Assembly (NCBI RefSeq): GCF_964340395.1
Contig: NC_135566.1
Span: 4,369,501 to 4,433,500 of the forward strand
Direction of reading: 5' to 3'
Length of the DNA stretch: 64,000 nt
Source of the DNA: Glandiceps talaboti
Taxonomy: Eukaryota > Hemichordata > Enteropneusta > Spengelidae
The number at the start of each line of letters is the position of its first letter. Positions within the stretch are counted from its first letter, which is position 1. Positions 14,526 to 27,827 of the stretch are shown piece by piece. Made by a program: the position numbers and the translations under genes. A model generated the notes under the pieces. It saw only the letters and a program-made list of their open reading frames with translations. It did no database searches and was not told the DNA's origin.

Positions 14526-14796
14526 CACAATTATTTAAATACAACCGGGTCAATAAATCTTCAAAGGTTGAAAATAGAGTATCCTCAGTGAGCGACGTAT
14601 TTCATTATATTCTAAGTAATGTAGAGTACACTGTATTGTCAGTGGAAAGTAAGTTGAATTGAAGACGAAGCACGGAGTTAAAATAAAGATATACGTATTA
14701 AAATGTGATGTGGAAGTTGTTCGATTTAGTCATACAATGGCAGCTAGTTGACTTGAAACAAAACGTCTTACAAAAGCTCCTACTAACGCTTAATGT

Positions 14797-15025
14797 CATC
14801 GTCTGGCTTGACAAAATTCTTACAAACATTATATTGCTACATTGTCTTTGTGTGAGTTACCATTATCTTAGCAAATTGTTACCAAATCACATACATTGTA
14901 ACAACATAATATTTGTTCAGGTATATCAATTGATTACAATGTAACAATTGTACTTTGATTTTAATTGTTGTCATGCCAGACAAGATGTAGCAATGTTAGT
15001 AAGATTTTTGTCGAACTAGACGACG
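14797..15025. repeat. Foldback built from a ~42-bp repeat unit
   Basis: The minus-strand copy at 14797-14845 and the plus-strand copy at 14981-15025 share the unit TGTAGCAAT-GTT-GTAAGA-TTTTGTC-AGAC-GA with a few indels, giving a palindromic arrangement about 230 bp long. Part of a further unit (GTCATGCCAGAC) precedes the right copy. The same unit occurs as a tandem array at 28262-28500 inside the T-box gene. It may be a non-autonomous transposon or a mobile satellite unit. Confidence 0.7.
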
Positions 15026-15187
15026 ATTTGTAAACATGCATGGAATAAAAAGGATGATTAAAAAAACAAAGACAATACAATCACATCGAAAAACTATCAA
15101 CTTTTGCATCGGATTGGAATATGTTATGTTTAAATCTTAGGATGCTAAGGTAAATACAATATTATTACATTGATCTTTAATTTCGAT

Positions 15188-15710
15188 ACCAATATCAAAT
15201 CAATTTCAAATTAATTTCAAACCCAATTTGAAATCAATGCCACTATCAATTTCAAAATCAAATCAATTTCAAACCCATTTCAATGTCAATTTCAAATCAA
15301 TGTCACTATCAATATCAATTTCAAATAAATTTCAATGTCAATTTCAAATCAATGTCACTATCAATTTCAATATCAAATCAATTTCAAAACCCATTTCAAA
15401 CCCAATTTCAAATCAATGTCACTATCAATTTCAATATCAAATCAGTTTCAAAACCCATGTCAATGTCAATTTGAAATCAATGTCACTATCAATATCAATA
15501 TCAATTTCAAATAAATTTCAATGTCAATTTGAAATCAATGTCACTATCAATTTCAATATCAAATCAATTTCAAAACCCATTTCAATGTCAATTTGAAATC
15601 AATGTCACTATCAATATCAATATCAATTTCAAATAAATTTCAATGTCAATTTGAAATCAATGTCACTATCAATTTCAATATTAAATCAATTTCAAATAAA
15701 TTTCAAATAT
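15188..15710 (+). repeat. Minisatellite of ATCAAT/TTCAAA units
   Basis: Over 500 bp composed of permuted hexamers (ATCAAT, TTCAAA, GTCACT). They are organised into higher-order blocks near 50-100 bp that each end in a TCAATGTCACTATC segment. Open frames here translate as Asn/Ile/Ser/Phe repeats and are not genes. Confidence 0.93.
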
Positions 15711-17895
15711 ATCATGTATATATCTACGTATTCTTCTTTTTTTTCTGATTAATTTATACTTTTCATGAGCCCGGGGGGGGGGGGGGAATGGGTGACTGGA
15801 CACCTACTAGCTTTTCATTAGCTATCTTCCAGCACCCAGTCGCATTTGTCATTTTCATTTCATTTTTTTTATTTATTAATTTGTGTTATTGCGAATAACG
15901 AATTTATAATGTAAAAAAAAACTCAATTTCCATAATAACATCTATGATATTAAAATTTACTCGTATAACATCGACTTTATTTAGAAGAACAGTTGTCCAC
16001 TTGTATTAATGTGTTGAAGTCGCTCGATACTCCATGAAACAAAAGACAATCTGATAATTTTCAAGTTCTATCCTGAATACGCGTACTCATAGTGCTCAAT
16101 ATACTTCTTATTTATTTCTAATCTCTACCAATAAAATATTTCAAGATAATTGTTGTTTTTTTAAATTAGTAGTTCACCAAGACTTTATCAACAAGTCTTA
16201 ATTGTTAACCAAAACCAACAACACAATAACAATACGCTGTATATTTGAACTGCAGATTTTTCAGTTCTGAATAAAACGCCATCCCGTTGATGAACATTGA
16301 ATATATACAGGTACTGTCATGCAAACTGGCGGCAGAACTGATGACAACTTGAATGGATGGAAGATAGTCTCCAGGGAATTGAAGTCGAATCTGATGAACT
16401 CTACGATGTTTATAGAACTGGTTGAATGATAAGCTTACTACAACTACACTTTTGCTTTGATACCGCAGCTAGTAAGTGTTAAGCCTCCTATTTTTGATGC
16501 AGACAATTTTCCCGCCAAAACTGTGTGACCAAATTTTCGTGTTTGTCTGTATTTTTTCGAACAGATCATTGTAATTTTAGGATAGATTCATAAAAATAAT
16601 ATTAACTGATACATTCGTGTAAGAACTGTGTTGTAAAAGCGAACGTCTAGGAAAACAAAAAGAATCATATCCCGCCAATAAGCTCATAGTGTGAACTAAA
16701 TTCGTTTTATTGTGTAACTTTCTAGTATATTTCGATATAATTTTAGACTTGCGTCAGGAGAACTAAGGCTTGTTAATGAACTGTGTAAGAAATTGGTTTA
16801 AAATTGGTTGTATTTTTTTTTAAATCTGTAAAAGGAGTCTTTCGTGTTCTCCATCTATGTTTGGTACGAGACTATGATATACATCAACGCCATTCCCGCC
16901 CATAAGAACCGATGTAAACAGTAACACCTTTGTTCTTGTAAAAATCCCACTGGAAATAAACAGTCCTGGTTAGTCTTGGGCATACCAATACCCAAAACAA
17001 TTTTGGATTTCTGAAACAGTCATGTTTTGTTCACAAGAAGGCTAAACGACAAATATACAACGAAGGCGCCAACGTTGATTAAAAACTGCGACGATGATGG
17101 CGACAAGACAACTAAGTAAAAGTATACGCACAAAACACTCAGGGTGTGTCTTTATTAAAGCTACAAACTAACAAATTCATAATGCGAAAAGTATCGCAAA
17201 GTTTCTGAGATAAAATATATAAATATACAATAACTGAAAGTGTAGTATGAATATTCATTTTGTTATCTGCTAAATAATACAAATGTCAATATTAATATCA
17301 ATATTCGAATAGACGTGAATGTCCGATTTGTTTCTACAGGAATGCATTTTGTAATTGTGATTTGGTATTCAAAAAATGTACCTATAAAATATGAAATATC
17401 TCATTATCGCTTCAATAGTCGTGTATTTTATGTGGTTTGCATACGCCTTGACCATTTGTAATTCGTCTAATTGAGATTAGTCAGTGTGAATACTTCCAGT
17501 CACTACTTTACTACATATAGTATATATCTGAAACACCTTGACACGGTGTCTGGCCGGCTTAATGTGCAATTTATAACGAATATGCTGTGAACGTTTAAAT
17601 TGGGGATGACGGCTGTATATCTCTTAAGAAGTCTTTTAATTATTTCATTTTATCAGATCACTGTTAATGTTCAATAATGTGATTGACTTTCACCGATAAT
17701 TGTCCTGGTGAATACAGTTCCTCATCTAAGTAGTATATGATGTAAGATTATCAGAGTCATAGAAATGTATTCATACTTGTCTTGTTATTATTATTGCTGT
17801 ATAGCTTGCTTTATATATGTGACGTTCGCTGTCATCCAAACATATCAGATTCAACACACTACAGACAAGGGTGCATGTCCGCGTCCGTCCGTCAG
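15711..17895. other. Gene-less interval
   Basis: Unique AT-rich sequence with a poly-G tract at 15773-15786. The phrase CCCGCC(A) recurs (about 16510, 16673 and 16894). It resembles an E2F half-site, but also occurs elsewhere in the window and is not evidence of function. No exon was recognised. Confidence 0.5.
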
Positions 17896-17901
17896 TTCGT
17901 T

Positions 17902-17902
17902 C

Positions 17903-17992
<90 letters not shown>

Positions 17993-17996
17993 TTGT
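17902..17996 (+). repeat. (GTCT)n microsatellite
   Basis: About 22 copies of the tetranucleotide, ending in GTTT variants. Confidence 0.96.
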
Positions 17997-18216
17997 GAAG
18001 AAGTGTGCTTGATTCTTTCTGACATGGATACAGAGAGTGTCATCAAGTAAAGCTAGCACAGTACGGTGTTTTTCTGCAATACATATGATTGCTGAAATGA
18101 ATATAGTCGATGACACCACCATTTAAAGGAAAAGGGACACTTAACAATTTTGTTTATGACCTATCTGGAAAATTTTGAAAGGATTCCAAGTATGGCTATG
18201 AATAGCTAAGGATTAC

Positions 18217-18289
18217 ATGTATGTATGTATGTATGTATGTATGTATGTATGTATGTATGTATGTATGTATGTATGTATGTATGTATGTA

Positions 18290-18364
<75 letters not shown>

Positions 18365-18430
18365 ATGTATGTATGTATGTATGTATGTATGTATGTATGT
18401 ATGTATGTATGTATGTATGTATGTATGTAT
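18217..18430 (+). repeat. Symmetric (GTAT)n-(GTCT)n-(GTAT)n microsatellite
   Basis: Three uninterrupted blocks of about 75, 70 and 65 bp. A GTCT core is flanked on both sides by GTAT, all in the same 4-bp register. Confidence 0.96.
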
Positions 18431-18439
18431 AAAGTATTC

Positions 18440-19340
18440 CATACATTGTATTGGTACATACAAGGTCGACATAGATGGAAGTTATTTAATTCACCGTTGT
18501 CTTCTCATCCACAGACGACAGAAGTGTACACACGTACTCTAAGACCAATGTCAATACTTCTAGTTGTGCTAGCTATGCAATAAGTGAATAACAGACCGGG
18601 CCAACAACGACGACATACTGTATACACATAGATGTCATTACTTTTATGCAAAATCAAAATCGTCCAAAGTGTGTCGTGTATCGATATCTTTCTAGGGGAC
18701 AAAATTAATCGGTAATGATTTCTTATCGAGTGTTTCGATTTCTCTTACTTTAAGTTTTAGGGACGATCTATCTACATTCCTCGATTCACATAATGTCACC
18801 CACTTGTCAGCTGTATATAACGCCCACGATATCAAAACATTGCTGTTGTAAGATCGATAAAAAGGTAATGCTACAATTCTGGACACGTGTCCTTAAAAAA
18901 ACCACAAGTGAAATGCGTTTCCAAAACAGCAAGGGAAAGTAACGGTTTTATATTTTGATCTCTGTGATAGTATGTATGAGAAATTGTAATAAAAACAGGA
19001 AGAAAAATGCGTATAGATAACTACGCATTGAAAATTGTGATGCATCGGTAGTTATGTACACTATACGGGGTTTGATGAAAGTTGGAGTCGTGAAAACGAC
19101 AGCGATGGTGCAACTTATATGTGTCACCATGGAAACCTTTTATTTTAATTTGCTAGATATGTCTAGTCCTGGTTAAATAATCGATGACGTATCGACATGC
19201 GTTTTCAGACTACACCATGACGTAGGTTGATGTATGATGGCACCCCTAATCTCAGAGATCTACCATCGTTCAAGTCATTTTCATTTTTTACGAATCATTT
19301 ACCAAATGTGTGGATGCATTTACCGGCTTCTAGATACTTG
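18440..19340. other. Gene-less interval
   Basis: Unique sequence without recognisable exons or elements. Confidence 0.5.
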
Positions 19341-19347
19341 CAAGCTG

Positions 19348-19534
19348 CTAAATGAGGCACGTTGCAACCGCCCAAACCAGCTTTTTAATCGTCTCGTGGG
19401 AGTACAGTGAAGATACATACACGTCATCGGACACATTCTTCATCTCGTAGCCAGCAGTTGTTGAGAGGATGCAATCAAAGTTGTCTGAGTTGGCGCCATG
19501 CTTAAAAGCACAGTTCAACACTTTCTCGTTCCAC
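19348..19534 (-). CDS. Orphan coding-like fragment, possible terminal exon
   Basis: On the minus strand a polypyrimidine-like run ending TCTTTTAG (acceptor AG at 19536-19535) is followed by about 61 open codons to a TAG at 19350-19348. The frame has coding-like composition: G/C-rich third positions, mixed amino acids and no simple repeat, in an AT-rich setting. It begins WNEKVLNCAFKHGANSDNFD and ends KKLVWAVATCLI. The HGA-type phrase is faintly ankyrin-like, but I do not recognise a family. An in-frame stop lies just upstream of the acceptor, so any further coding would be in an upstream exon at higher coordinates, which I could not find. It may be the last exon of an unrecognised gene or a pseudogene fragment. 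Confidence 0.35.
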
Positions 19535-19931
19535 CTAAAAGACTAAAAAGCTTAAGGTGTTAATGAAGTTCCATTGTTTTATTGTCCCTGGCAGTCATTT
19601 AGTAAGATAGGTGTCTTTCCGCACTGCTTATCAGTTCTAATTTAGACTGAGAAGATTTTCCTATAGCTTTCTTTCCTTCTTCGGAGGTCTATACAGTGTG
19701 TGTTTACTGACGGCATGTACTGGGTTTGAAGAGAGCTGATTTGTATGAGTAGAACTGTCTATCCGAAAATTTAAGAATCCCCGACCCCATGCATTCAAAC
19801 AAGCGTTATCTATGTGTCAGTTCGGTATAGATTCACAGAGATACACATGCACAGACACACAGACATGCATACATACATATATATACACTCGTATATGTTC
19901 ACACACATACATATAGAAGTACACATACATA

Positions 19932-20060
19932 CCCCCCCCCCACACACACACACACATACATACATACATACATACATACATACATACATACATACATACA
20001 TACATACATACATACATACATACATACATACATACATACATACACATACATACATACATC
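19932..20060 (+). repeat. Poly-C / (CA)n / (CATA)n compound microsatellite
   Basis: A ten-C run, a short CA run and about 26 CATA copies. Degenerate CATA-type repeats extend on both sides (about 19840-20122). Confidence 0.95.
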
Positions 20061-20210
20061 ATGGAAGTAGACTCCATACATACATACAAACAAACAAACA
20101 TACACAAATACATACATACATGTGATGTCTCTGAAATAACAAAATTCTTGTGTGAATTCAAGTATTGATCCTTGCCATTCGATGAATTACCATAGAACAA
20201 GGAAGTCCTT

Positions 20211-20372
20211 ACCACTGATTCAATCTGATGTAGGAATACGGCTAGATTTTCTTTATTTACCTTTGTATGTTCAGATGTGGCGCGCGATCCCAGAACATAA
20301 AATCAAACACAAACGATAATAAACTAACGAAATGTCACCGTATTCCTACATCAGATTTTAATCAGATTGGTA
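20211..20372. mobile_element. Foldback MITE, second member
   Basis: Arms 20211-20241 and 20339-20372 are complementary over about 31 bp with small gaps, including a perfect 18-bp core (CTGATGTAGGAATACGG side). The right end matches the right end of the MITE at 3050-3264 across about 24 bp with one mismatch (CTACATC, then GATTTTAATCAGATTG). Both elements share CAATCT/AGATTG termini. There is no clear target-site duplication and no coding capacity. Confidence 0.7.
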
Positions 20373-22195
20373 ACCAATGCCAACTGCAAAATCGCTGTTT
20401 TTCGTAATGTTCATTTCAAAGTGAAATTGACACGGTTTTTAAATTCAATTGCCAGGAAGGTTATATAAGGGCATTACAATGGACAAACTAAAAGTTGTAA
20501 ATGGATTGATATGTTTAAAAGAATAATTACAACGATTAGATCAATTTTACACTCAGCAGACAAGGAGATGTGACGTTTTAAAGCTTATGTGTATACACGT
20601 ACCAAGCTTGTGAAATATACAAGAATGTCTATTTCATTGTTTTTGTAACGTGAAGTAATCGGGCAGCGTATAGAACGTGTTTAGCGCGAAATACAAGACA
20701 TAACACACATAATTTTTTATAGATATGGTTATGAAATCCCCTCACTGCCTTGCATTGCCACCCTTCAGCATCAACATTCAAACAGAGTTCTCAGTTTTAT
20801 CGCTCGGGGAAGATTTTACAATTACTATGAGTGTTAGCGTTCATCCGATAACAGTTATTGGCGCTATTAGACGGTCTAAAACAAACCCTTCACACAATAA
20901 AACTCTAGAACTGGAAAGCAAAACGAGAGATGTAATAGTCCCAATGGTAGAATTTCGTGTTGTGTTGAATTTCACTTCAGACCATAGATTGTTTTTTATT
21001 TGTTTACACAAGGGAACAACAGAATATGTCTAAGTTTGGTACAAAGCTTGGGGGAACGATATTTGAGTTTTCCGTAGAGAAAATATTTAAGGTAAGAAGG
21101 TACAACTCCCCCACTGCGAAAGAGACAAGTTGTTGTATCTGATTGATTTGCCACAGTGGGGCCGAGAACTGATTGATAAAGTGAATCGGTATTTGATAGA
21201 AAATACACAGTTCATCAAATCCCAGCTTTAAAATGTGTCAAAATTTGTAAAAAATTGAGTTTTATAGTAATTTTGTCGGTTCCAGTATGTGGCAAATATC
21301 ACAACAGTTTGTCTTCCCATTGACAGATGGGAGCTAAATGTATAACGTGAAGCGGTGTTTTCTCCACTTCATTGGGGTGGCGAGTTTGACTCACCAACCT
21401 GATATGAAGATCTAGGTTGCAGAGAAAGTGAGAAATCGTTATGTATTGATGATATATACCAAACTGCCTCTTGCATTGTATACAGTGAAATGTGTCCCGG
21501 CAGCCAATTTACCTTAAAATCGAGGTTATTCAAAGCTCACCAAACATTATCACGTGAAAGTTTGTTCTCGGTCCTTTTGAAATAACAAAATATTCTTTTT
21601 TCACCATCTTGTTTCCAAGGAAACCAACACTCTCTTTTTACACGTGGAGCTGTAGTTCGATTGCCATTTTGGATTCTAAAATGAGTTTATTTGACATGGT
21701 ATTGTTAACCACTCCTTCAAACATTTGCACGATGACCTCCGATTATGCAGAGAATGGGTAGGAGTTGTCTTGAACATATTAACAACAAAAGTTTTAAACT
21801 TTACGTTTCCAAAAATCTCACTAAGATGACAAAACTGGGATTCAAAGAACATGAAGGAAGGTGAATGACTGAATAGACACCGTTACCATATTCGAACGGT
21901 CTCATAGTCAGCTGGTACGCAAGTTTTTAGGCCTCTACGTTAATACAGTACATTCGTAAGCAAGGTAAAAACGACTAGATAAATCAACAAAATAAGGTAT
22001 GTTATTAGTGTGTCTAAAAGATAAACGTACGAGAAACAAGGGTTCATAATTTGATGTTTTCTTGTAGAAAATGTAAACTTATTATTTGATATGATTGTAG
22101 TTATTAGTTATAAGTATGGCAAAAGAAGCAGTTATTGTGACAAGCCTTCTAACGTATACCACTACCAAAGATGAAAACTAGAAAGAAAGCGTACG
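20373..22195. other. Gene-less interval
   Basis: The 102-codon plus-strand frame at 20725-21033 is the longest here. It has an ATG start but no recognisable domain or splice context, and chance is an adequate explanation. The rest is unique AT-rich DNA. Confidence 0.5.
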
Positions 22196-22258
22196 CCAAT
22201 CACCCCCCTCCCTCCCTGCCTGCCTCCATCCAACCATCCATCCATATCCATCTACCCA

Positions 22259-22495
22259 GACAACCAACCAACCAACCAACCAACCAACCAACCAACCAAC
22301 CAACTACACACCCACACACCCACCCACTAACCAGTCAGCAATCAAGCAAACCAGCCAACAAGTCAGGCAACCAACAAACCAACCAACAAACCAACCAACC
22401 AACCAACCAACCAACCAACCAACCAACCAACCAACCAACCAACCAACCAACCAACCAACCAACCAAGCAACCAACCAACCAACCAAGCAACCAAC
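22259..22495 (+). repeat. (CAAC)n interrupted microsatellite
   Basis: Two blocks of CAAC (22259-22304 and about 22369-22495) separated by a degenerate stretch. The open frames read Asn-Gln-Pro-Thr repeats. Confidence 0.95.
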
Positions 22496-22499
22496 CCTA

Positions 22500-23587
22500 A
22501 CATCCAACCAAACAAAACCCATGCGCTTCTCATCTAAGACTAAGATGGACTGAGATTGAACAAAGGATGACATTTGACTTACACATTGCACTACATAAAT
22601 GAATGAATTAAAAATGCAAGCAAATTATTATTACCGACGTACTCCAATGAGTATATATTTAATGGAAGTTGACAGATTGATTTGGCAATTTGATTCATTG
22701 CAATAGCCTTTGACTTATTCCCAACTTGACACTTTTCTGACGACTATATTTTTCCTGAAACAAAATGTAAAAGTATGTTGTTCTATAGCTCAAAGTTACG
22801 GATTTCGAATATAAACAAAGACATCGCTATATGACGTACATTGGTAATAAAATATTAGCGTTTCTGTAATACAAGACCACGATTCGATTACAGATTGAGT
22901 TACTACAACCGCTTGATTTCTGGAGAAACAAAAGGAATAGCCGGAAGAAATGTGAGTCTCGGAAATGCCGTATTTCCAGTAAATATAACTGTGACCTTTC
23001 GAAAAAAAAGTATTGGATGTCCCCTTCATCTAATATGTAAAAAGGGGATAGAAGACGCTTGTATACTCAAAAGACATCGTTGTAAAATCACAGGTCTCTT
23101 TGCGATAACAGTACACATGTATACGTTCATGTGTTGCGCCGATGGAAAAGTATGCTCTGAAAATGGTCAAGCGATCGAGCAAGTCAGATAAGAAAGTAAA
23201 TGCTTTAATTTTGCCTTTCCTTTAAAAATTTTGGTCCTGATCGATCCCCACTCTCTTAAACTGAAGGGTTGTTATCCTTCAATTACCGCACCTCAACAAT
23301 ACCCAATGTAAGATTCTCGCAAGTCAGGGCAATTTTTTTTCCGATGACACAACGAAAAATAACGTTGCCGTAAACAGGTCTGTGTGGGTTTACGACGATG
23401 ATCCTGTCAACAAGGCAAAGCTGACGTAATTAAGGACGAAAGAAATGTTGCAAAGATTAACTCTGCTCACATAAAGTTCTACCTATATTATTTTGTTTAG
23501 CATTATGGGATATAAAGTATCCAGGTACGACTTGTAACTGTAATTAGTCTCCCTGAAATTTTCTGAATCACTCTTGTATAAAACGGG

Positions 23588-23624
<37 letters not shown>

Positions 23625-26600
23625 GCTAGAAGGGTGCTAGTGCGGATTTATGTCATTCTGTGGATGGTTGTATCTATAATTCGACCAGATTATTTTAATC
23701 TGGCCTAATATTTTTCGTCATACCGTTTATATACTCTTGTTGCACGCGAAAGGTATATATTTGCATAAATAAAATTTCCCCGCCTTAAATGGTTCATTTC
23801 ACAAATATGATCGAAAACACCGAGGAATCACGTATTTCCACTTTTACCCTTTGGCGGCGCCCTCTTCGAATTCGCTGTCTACGTACATATTAATAGGTTT
23901 ATCACGATGACGCATATCGAAGACAATTCTCCTCAGCATGGAGTTGCATCCATCGGTTACTTACGTAGTTACTCCTAGGCTTACACAGAAAAAAAAGTTC
24001 GAAAAATGTAAAAGAAGATTTGATATTTTTAGAAGGCTTTATTAGTACTACCTTGAAGATATGCATAAGCGTGCCAGACATTGTCATGGTTACCACAGGT
24101 GGATTTATTAAAGCAATCTGGCATTCACACCTACCGAGCAGACAGTGTTGCAAACGATTATATCAACTTCTGGGGCAAACAAAATTTCGAGACACGCGAT
24201 TAACCGCTGAAAACAACATTTATTAATACGACTTTCCTTTGTTTGGGGCGACATGTTTGTCGTACTAAAGTCAATTCATAATATAATGCAAGCGTTAACT
24301 CTGAGACTAACGTTTGATTGAACGTGTCTCGTACTACCAAACACACCAACAACCACACATTCTAATAATAAGTTCTAACAAACAGAGAAACATAGTGCAT
24401 GTAGTAACATAAACAGATACATTTTTATTTCTCCTTACAATAAATTTGAACTTATGAACGTACATTGAATAAGTCAAAACATGCATGTCAGCAGGGACTT
24501 CAAATACATTGGCAGTCTGGGCAGCATAAAACGGAGCAAAACAAACACTAAAATTCAAACATGGATAAGAATGTTCATTTATAGAATTGATTTTACTCAA
24601 AACAATATACATAACTCTTTCACCTTTAAAGAAAAATATGGGTAAAGCCTTGAGTTTGACTACTTGTCATCGAAGGGCACGGTCAGACAGTCACATATCC
24701 ACGACTGGCTTAATGTATGCGTGAATGTACATTTCGATAAGTGTGCATTTATCAACTTACGACTCCACACTTCAAATTCGTTTTGTGAATATCTAGATGT
24801 TTGGGCAGCATATACTAATGCATTTCAATAAAACCAATCGATTTATTGTGTACCAACGGCAATGGAATGTCCCACGCTACATTGTGTTCTGAGTATCGTG
24901 TACTTCCTAGTTCAACAACTCATTCAACACGAAATAGAATTCATAGGAAAGTCTTTACAAAGACAGTGACACTATGAAGACGTCTTATTTTCAATAAACG
25001 TCGTCATTTTAGCAACAATCACAGAAATGATCCTATAAGACTTGGGCTCTTTACGAATGGGTGATTGCTACATCGTGTATGGATGGCAAACATGACTTTT
25101 TAAAAAATATAATGTATAGAGAACAATTGAAAAAAAACACCACATCAGATTGTCATGTCTTACAAAATTGCACAAAAAAGCGGATTAAAAAGTCCATAAA
25201 ACAAATCATCATTGTATACAACAACTTCTCTGTCTTTGAATCATAACAAGTACCCTTTTGGGAATATCCAACTTACTTCCAATATTGATACTGGATGTAA
25301 AATTTAACACTGAAATCAACATACATGGATAATTTAATAAAATAAAGATACTATTCTGTAGAATACATCTCAGGAATTGAACTATTCTCTTCATATCTCT
25401 AATATGGTTATTTCTCAAACAATAACATCCTAGGAAAACTTCCTATGGTCTTCTAAAAGTACTTAACCTTCCAAACTTTCCATTATGCAATGCATAAAAA
25501 CAATAAATTACCGAAGTTCATAAAATCATATGTCGACAAAGTTCTAGAAAGCAGCGCGCGTAAAAACTATGGCGAACGTTTACTGAAATGAACCTGTCTT
25601 CCTGTAATGTTTTTTAGCAACTACTTCAAAATCGGCGACAATTTGAGCCCGATTTTCCGTCAGTATATAAAACTCTTTCAAGTTAGAACGATAAATTGAA
25701 AACAAACAAACATATCTGAGGGAAGATGTCCCTTTTGAAATCAATCCGTTATCATTACGTAGTAATCAACGAAATCGCTATACGTTTAATGTCTATGAAA
25801 TACTGGGCCAGTCCTTAACACATACGCCCAATGCATGCTTATGCACATCATTGATGAACGCCTTTTGGCATACAGAATCATTCCTTTTTAGTGGCAAGAA
25901 AATGCAAAACTGGAGAGCTTTTTTTTCTGTTAAAACAGACTAGATTTGTCAACCAAACCATTACAATAAGTACAAAGTTTGCCTTGCTGTTATCATCAAT
26001 AGAATTAATGTGTTTATTATACATTTTTAATGTTATGCCTTTTATAAATACTCAAATGTAAATTTCAGACAAGGAAAAATACAGAAACAGAAACAATGAA
26101 CAACACAGGGATAAACTTTTTGAAGTGATTGAAATTCAGTTATCACTTTATATAAATATCTGCACCACTCAAGTACACAGTAAAATTTTTTTTCTTCAAA
26201 TTCTCAGATAGAAGGACCGTTGAACGGCCGAGGGTTCATTTGGACTAGTGACGTAGGTAAGCTAAATTGAAATCACAGAGTGTCCCTCTATACTTCCTTT
26301 GGCAACGTTCCCTTTGTACTGGTTGTCGTAAACTTAAAGTGACACAAGCTGAGTGTATAATTCTTTTCATTGGTATGGAAATGCTTATACAGAAAGCATC
26401 GGTACATGCCTTAGATGGCAATAAAATCGTCTTCTGGTGCTGTCATAGTTTTAGTTATTGGTACAGTTGATGACAATATAGTAACTTGACATTTTAGTAT
26501 ACGCATACTAAACTACGTCACCAAATTGACATTTTTAGCCTTAACACAAGGTTTGAGATTTACTAATCGCAAGTGATGGTGATGTATGCCTTACGTGTAG
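22500..26600. other. Intergenic flank downstream of the T-box gene
   Basis: Mostly unique AT-rich DNA with a (TA)n tract at 23589-23619. The 98-codon plus-strand frame at 22895-23191 has no recognisable features. The last part, from about 26010 upward, may be 3' untranslated sequence of the T-box gene. Confidence 0.5.
26013..26018 (-). terminator. Candidate poly(A) signal of the T-box gene
   Basis: AATAAA on the minus strand, about 885 nt beyond the stop codon. It is the first canonical hexamer I find downstream, and T-rich sequence follows it. A variant hexamer, ATTAAA, lies closer (26603-26608), so the true end is uncertain. Confidence 0.3.
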
Positions 26601-26608
26601 CTTTTAAT

Positions 26609-26661
26609 ACAAACAAACAAACAAACAAACAAACAAATAAGCAAATAAACAAACAAACAAA
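26609..26661 (+). repeat. (CAAA)n microsatellite
   Basis: About 12 copies with a few CAAATAAG interruptions, in the putative 3' UTR or just beyond it. Confidence 0.9.
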
Positions 26662-26901
26662 AACGTGTAAACTCAGCTTATACCAAATTACGGTATACAA
26701 ATCGGATGAACGAAGCCACTTGTGACACAATTTAACATAACTTTAAGTACATATATATTATCAACAATGTGTACTCCATATCTCCATAGCGGTCTGAGTT
26801 CGTAGTAACAGTTTGCAATACTTCTATAATAGTAACCACTTTTGAAGAAAGTCCATCTTTTTAATATATATATAAGATATATGTCCACCGGCTTCCCATA
26901 T

Positions 26902-27827
26902 TCAGGCAGGAAATTTCATGCTGTGAGTGGGGAAATGACCGGTCATATGAACGTTAACATTCATGCCCATTGTCGGGGTGTTTGTGTACGTTGCTGGCAA
27001 AAACTGACCAGGAATAGAGGAGGCGACTGACAGCGCATTACATGTCGGGATGTTTGACTGTTGGACGTGAGACGGTTGTGCGTGGACGTGAGACAACGCC
27101 GTTGCTGGGTGATGGTGGGGATGATGTGGATGAGGATGTGGGTCACTACTGCTGTACATGGGGACAGGAAACACACCGCCACCACTTTTGCTGTTGCATG
27201 GCATGTAGCCCTGTGTCATATGAGGTGGTTGGATGGCCATGCACTGTGGTTTGCTGGTCATTGCGTTATCAACTGCGCATGCACTTCGCGAGAGACCTGA
27301 CCCCTGACCCACACTTATACACGCTGCTTGTTGCGATGTTGTCATAGGAGACCCTTCATTCAGAGTGTCACTCGGGCTCAAATACGATGACGTCAACGGG
27401 TCAGGCCGTTGTTGAGGATAATTCTGCGCATGCGTTGTGGATGGTCGTCTGCTACAGGGTGGCATGGTGTTTTCTGGAATGGGGTTTCCAAAATGGCGGT
27501 TTTTATGTAGTGGATGGGTAATAGAGGTGCTTGACTTTGCAATACCATTTGGACTACATGGGTCGTCATCTTCTTTTGGTGTTGGTGATAATTCGTTTGA
27601 TAAATGAGACAGTCTTCCTACATTTTGTTGTGTCTTTTCTTTACCAATTGGACTAGTTGACGGGTTATGATCTCCAGGATCAATTGTCAAAGTGGCATTA
27701 CTTGTGTCTGATGATGTAGATGTGTTCAATGAAGTGTTCAGCTCTTTTTCTTCTTTCTTGCCAGGTGATGTAAGGAAAGATGTAGTGTTCTCTGAAGCTG
27801 TGCTACTATTGACCTTCTTGGTCGGAT
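26902..27827 (-). CDS. tbx6/16: T-box gene coding exon 7 (C-terminal domain)
   Basis: Acceptor TTTTCCTCTAG precedes 27827. It encodes the end of codon 298 and residues 299-605, then TGA at 26904-26902. It holds a Ser/Thr/Asn-rich stretch (about 305-348), an acidic KEDDD cluster (382-386), Ser-Pro/Thr-Pro pairs that are candidate phosphosites, a His-Pro tract (527-537) and a Met/Pro/His-rich tail ending KFPA. No folded domain is visible. This kind of region usually carries transactivation or repression activity in T-box proteins. Confidence 0.93.

Noticed and set aside
20725-21033. 102-codon plus-strand frame
   Set aside because: Length is within chance expectation and no motif or homologous family is recognisable.
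27042-27347. 101-codon plus-strand frame
   Set aside because: Shadow of T-box exon 7 on the opposite strand.
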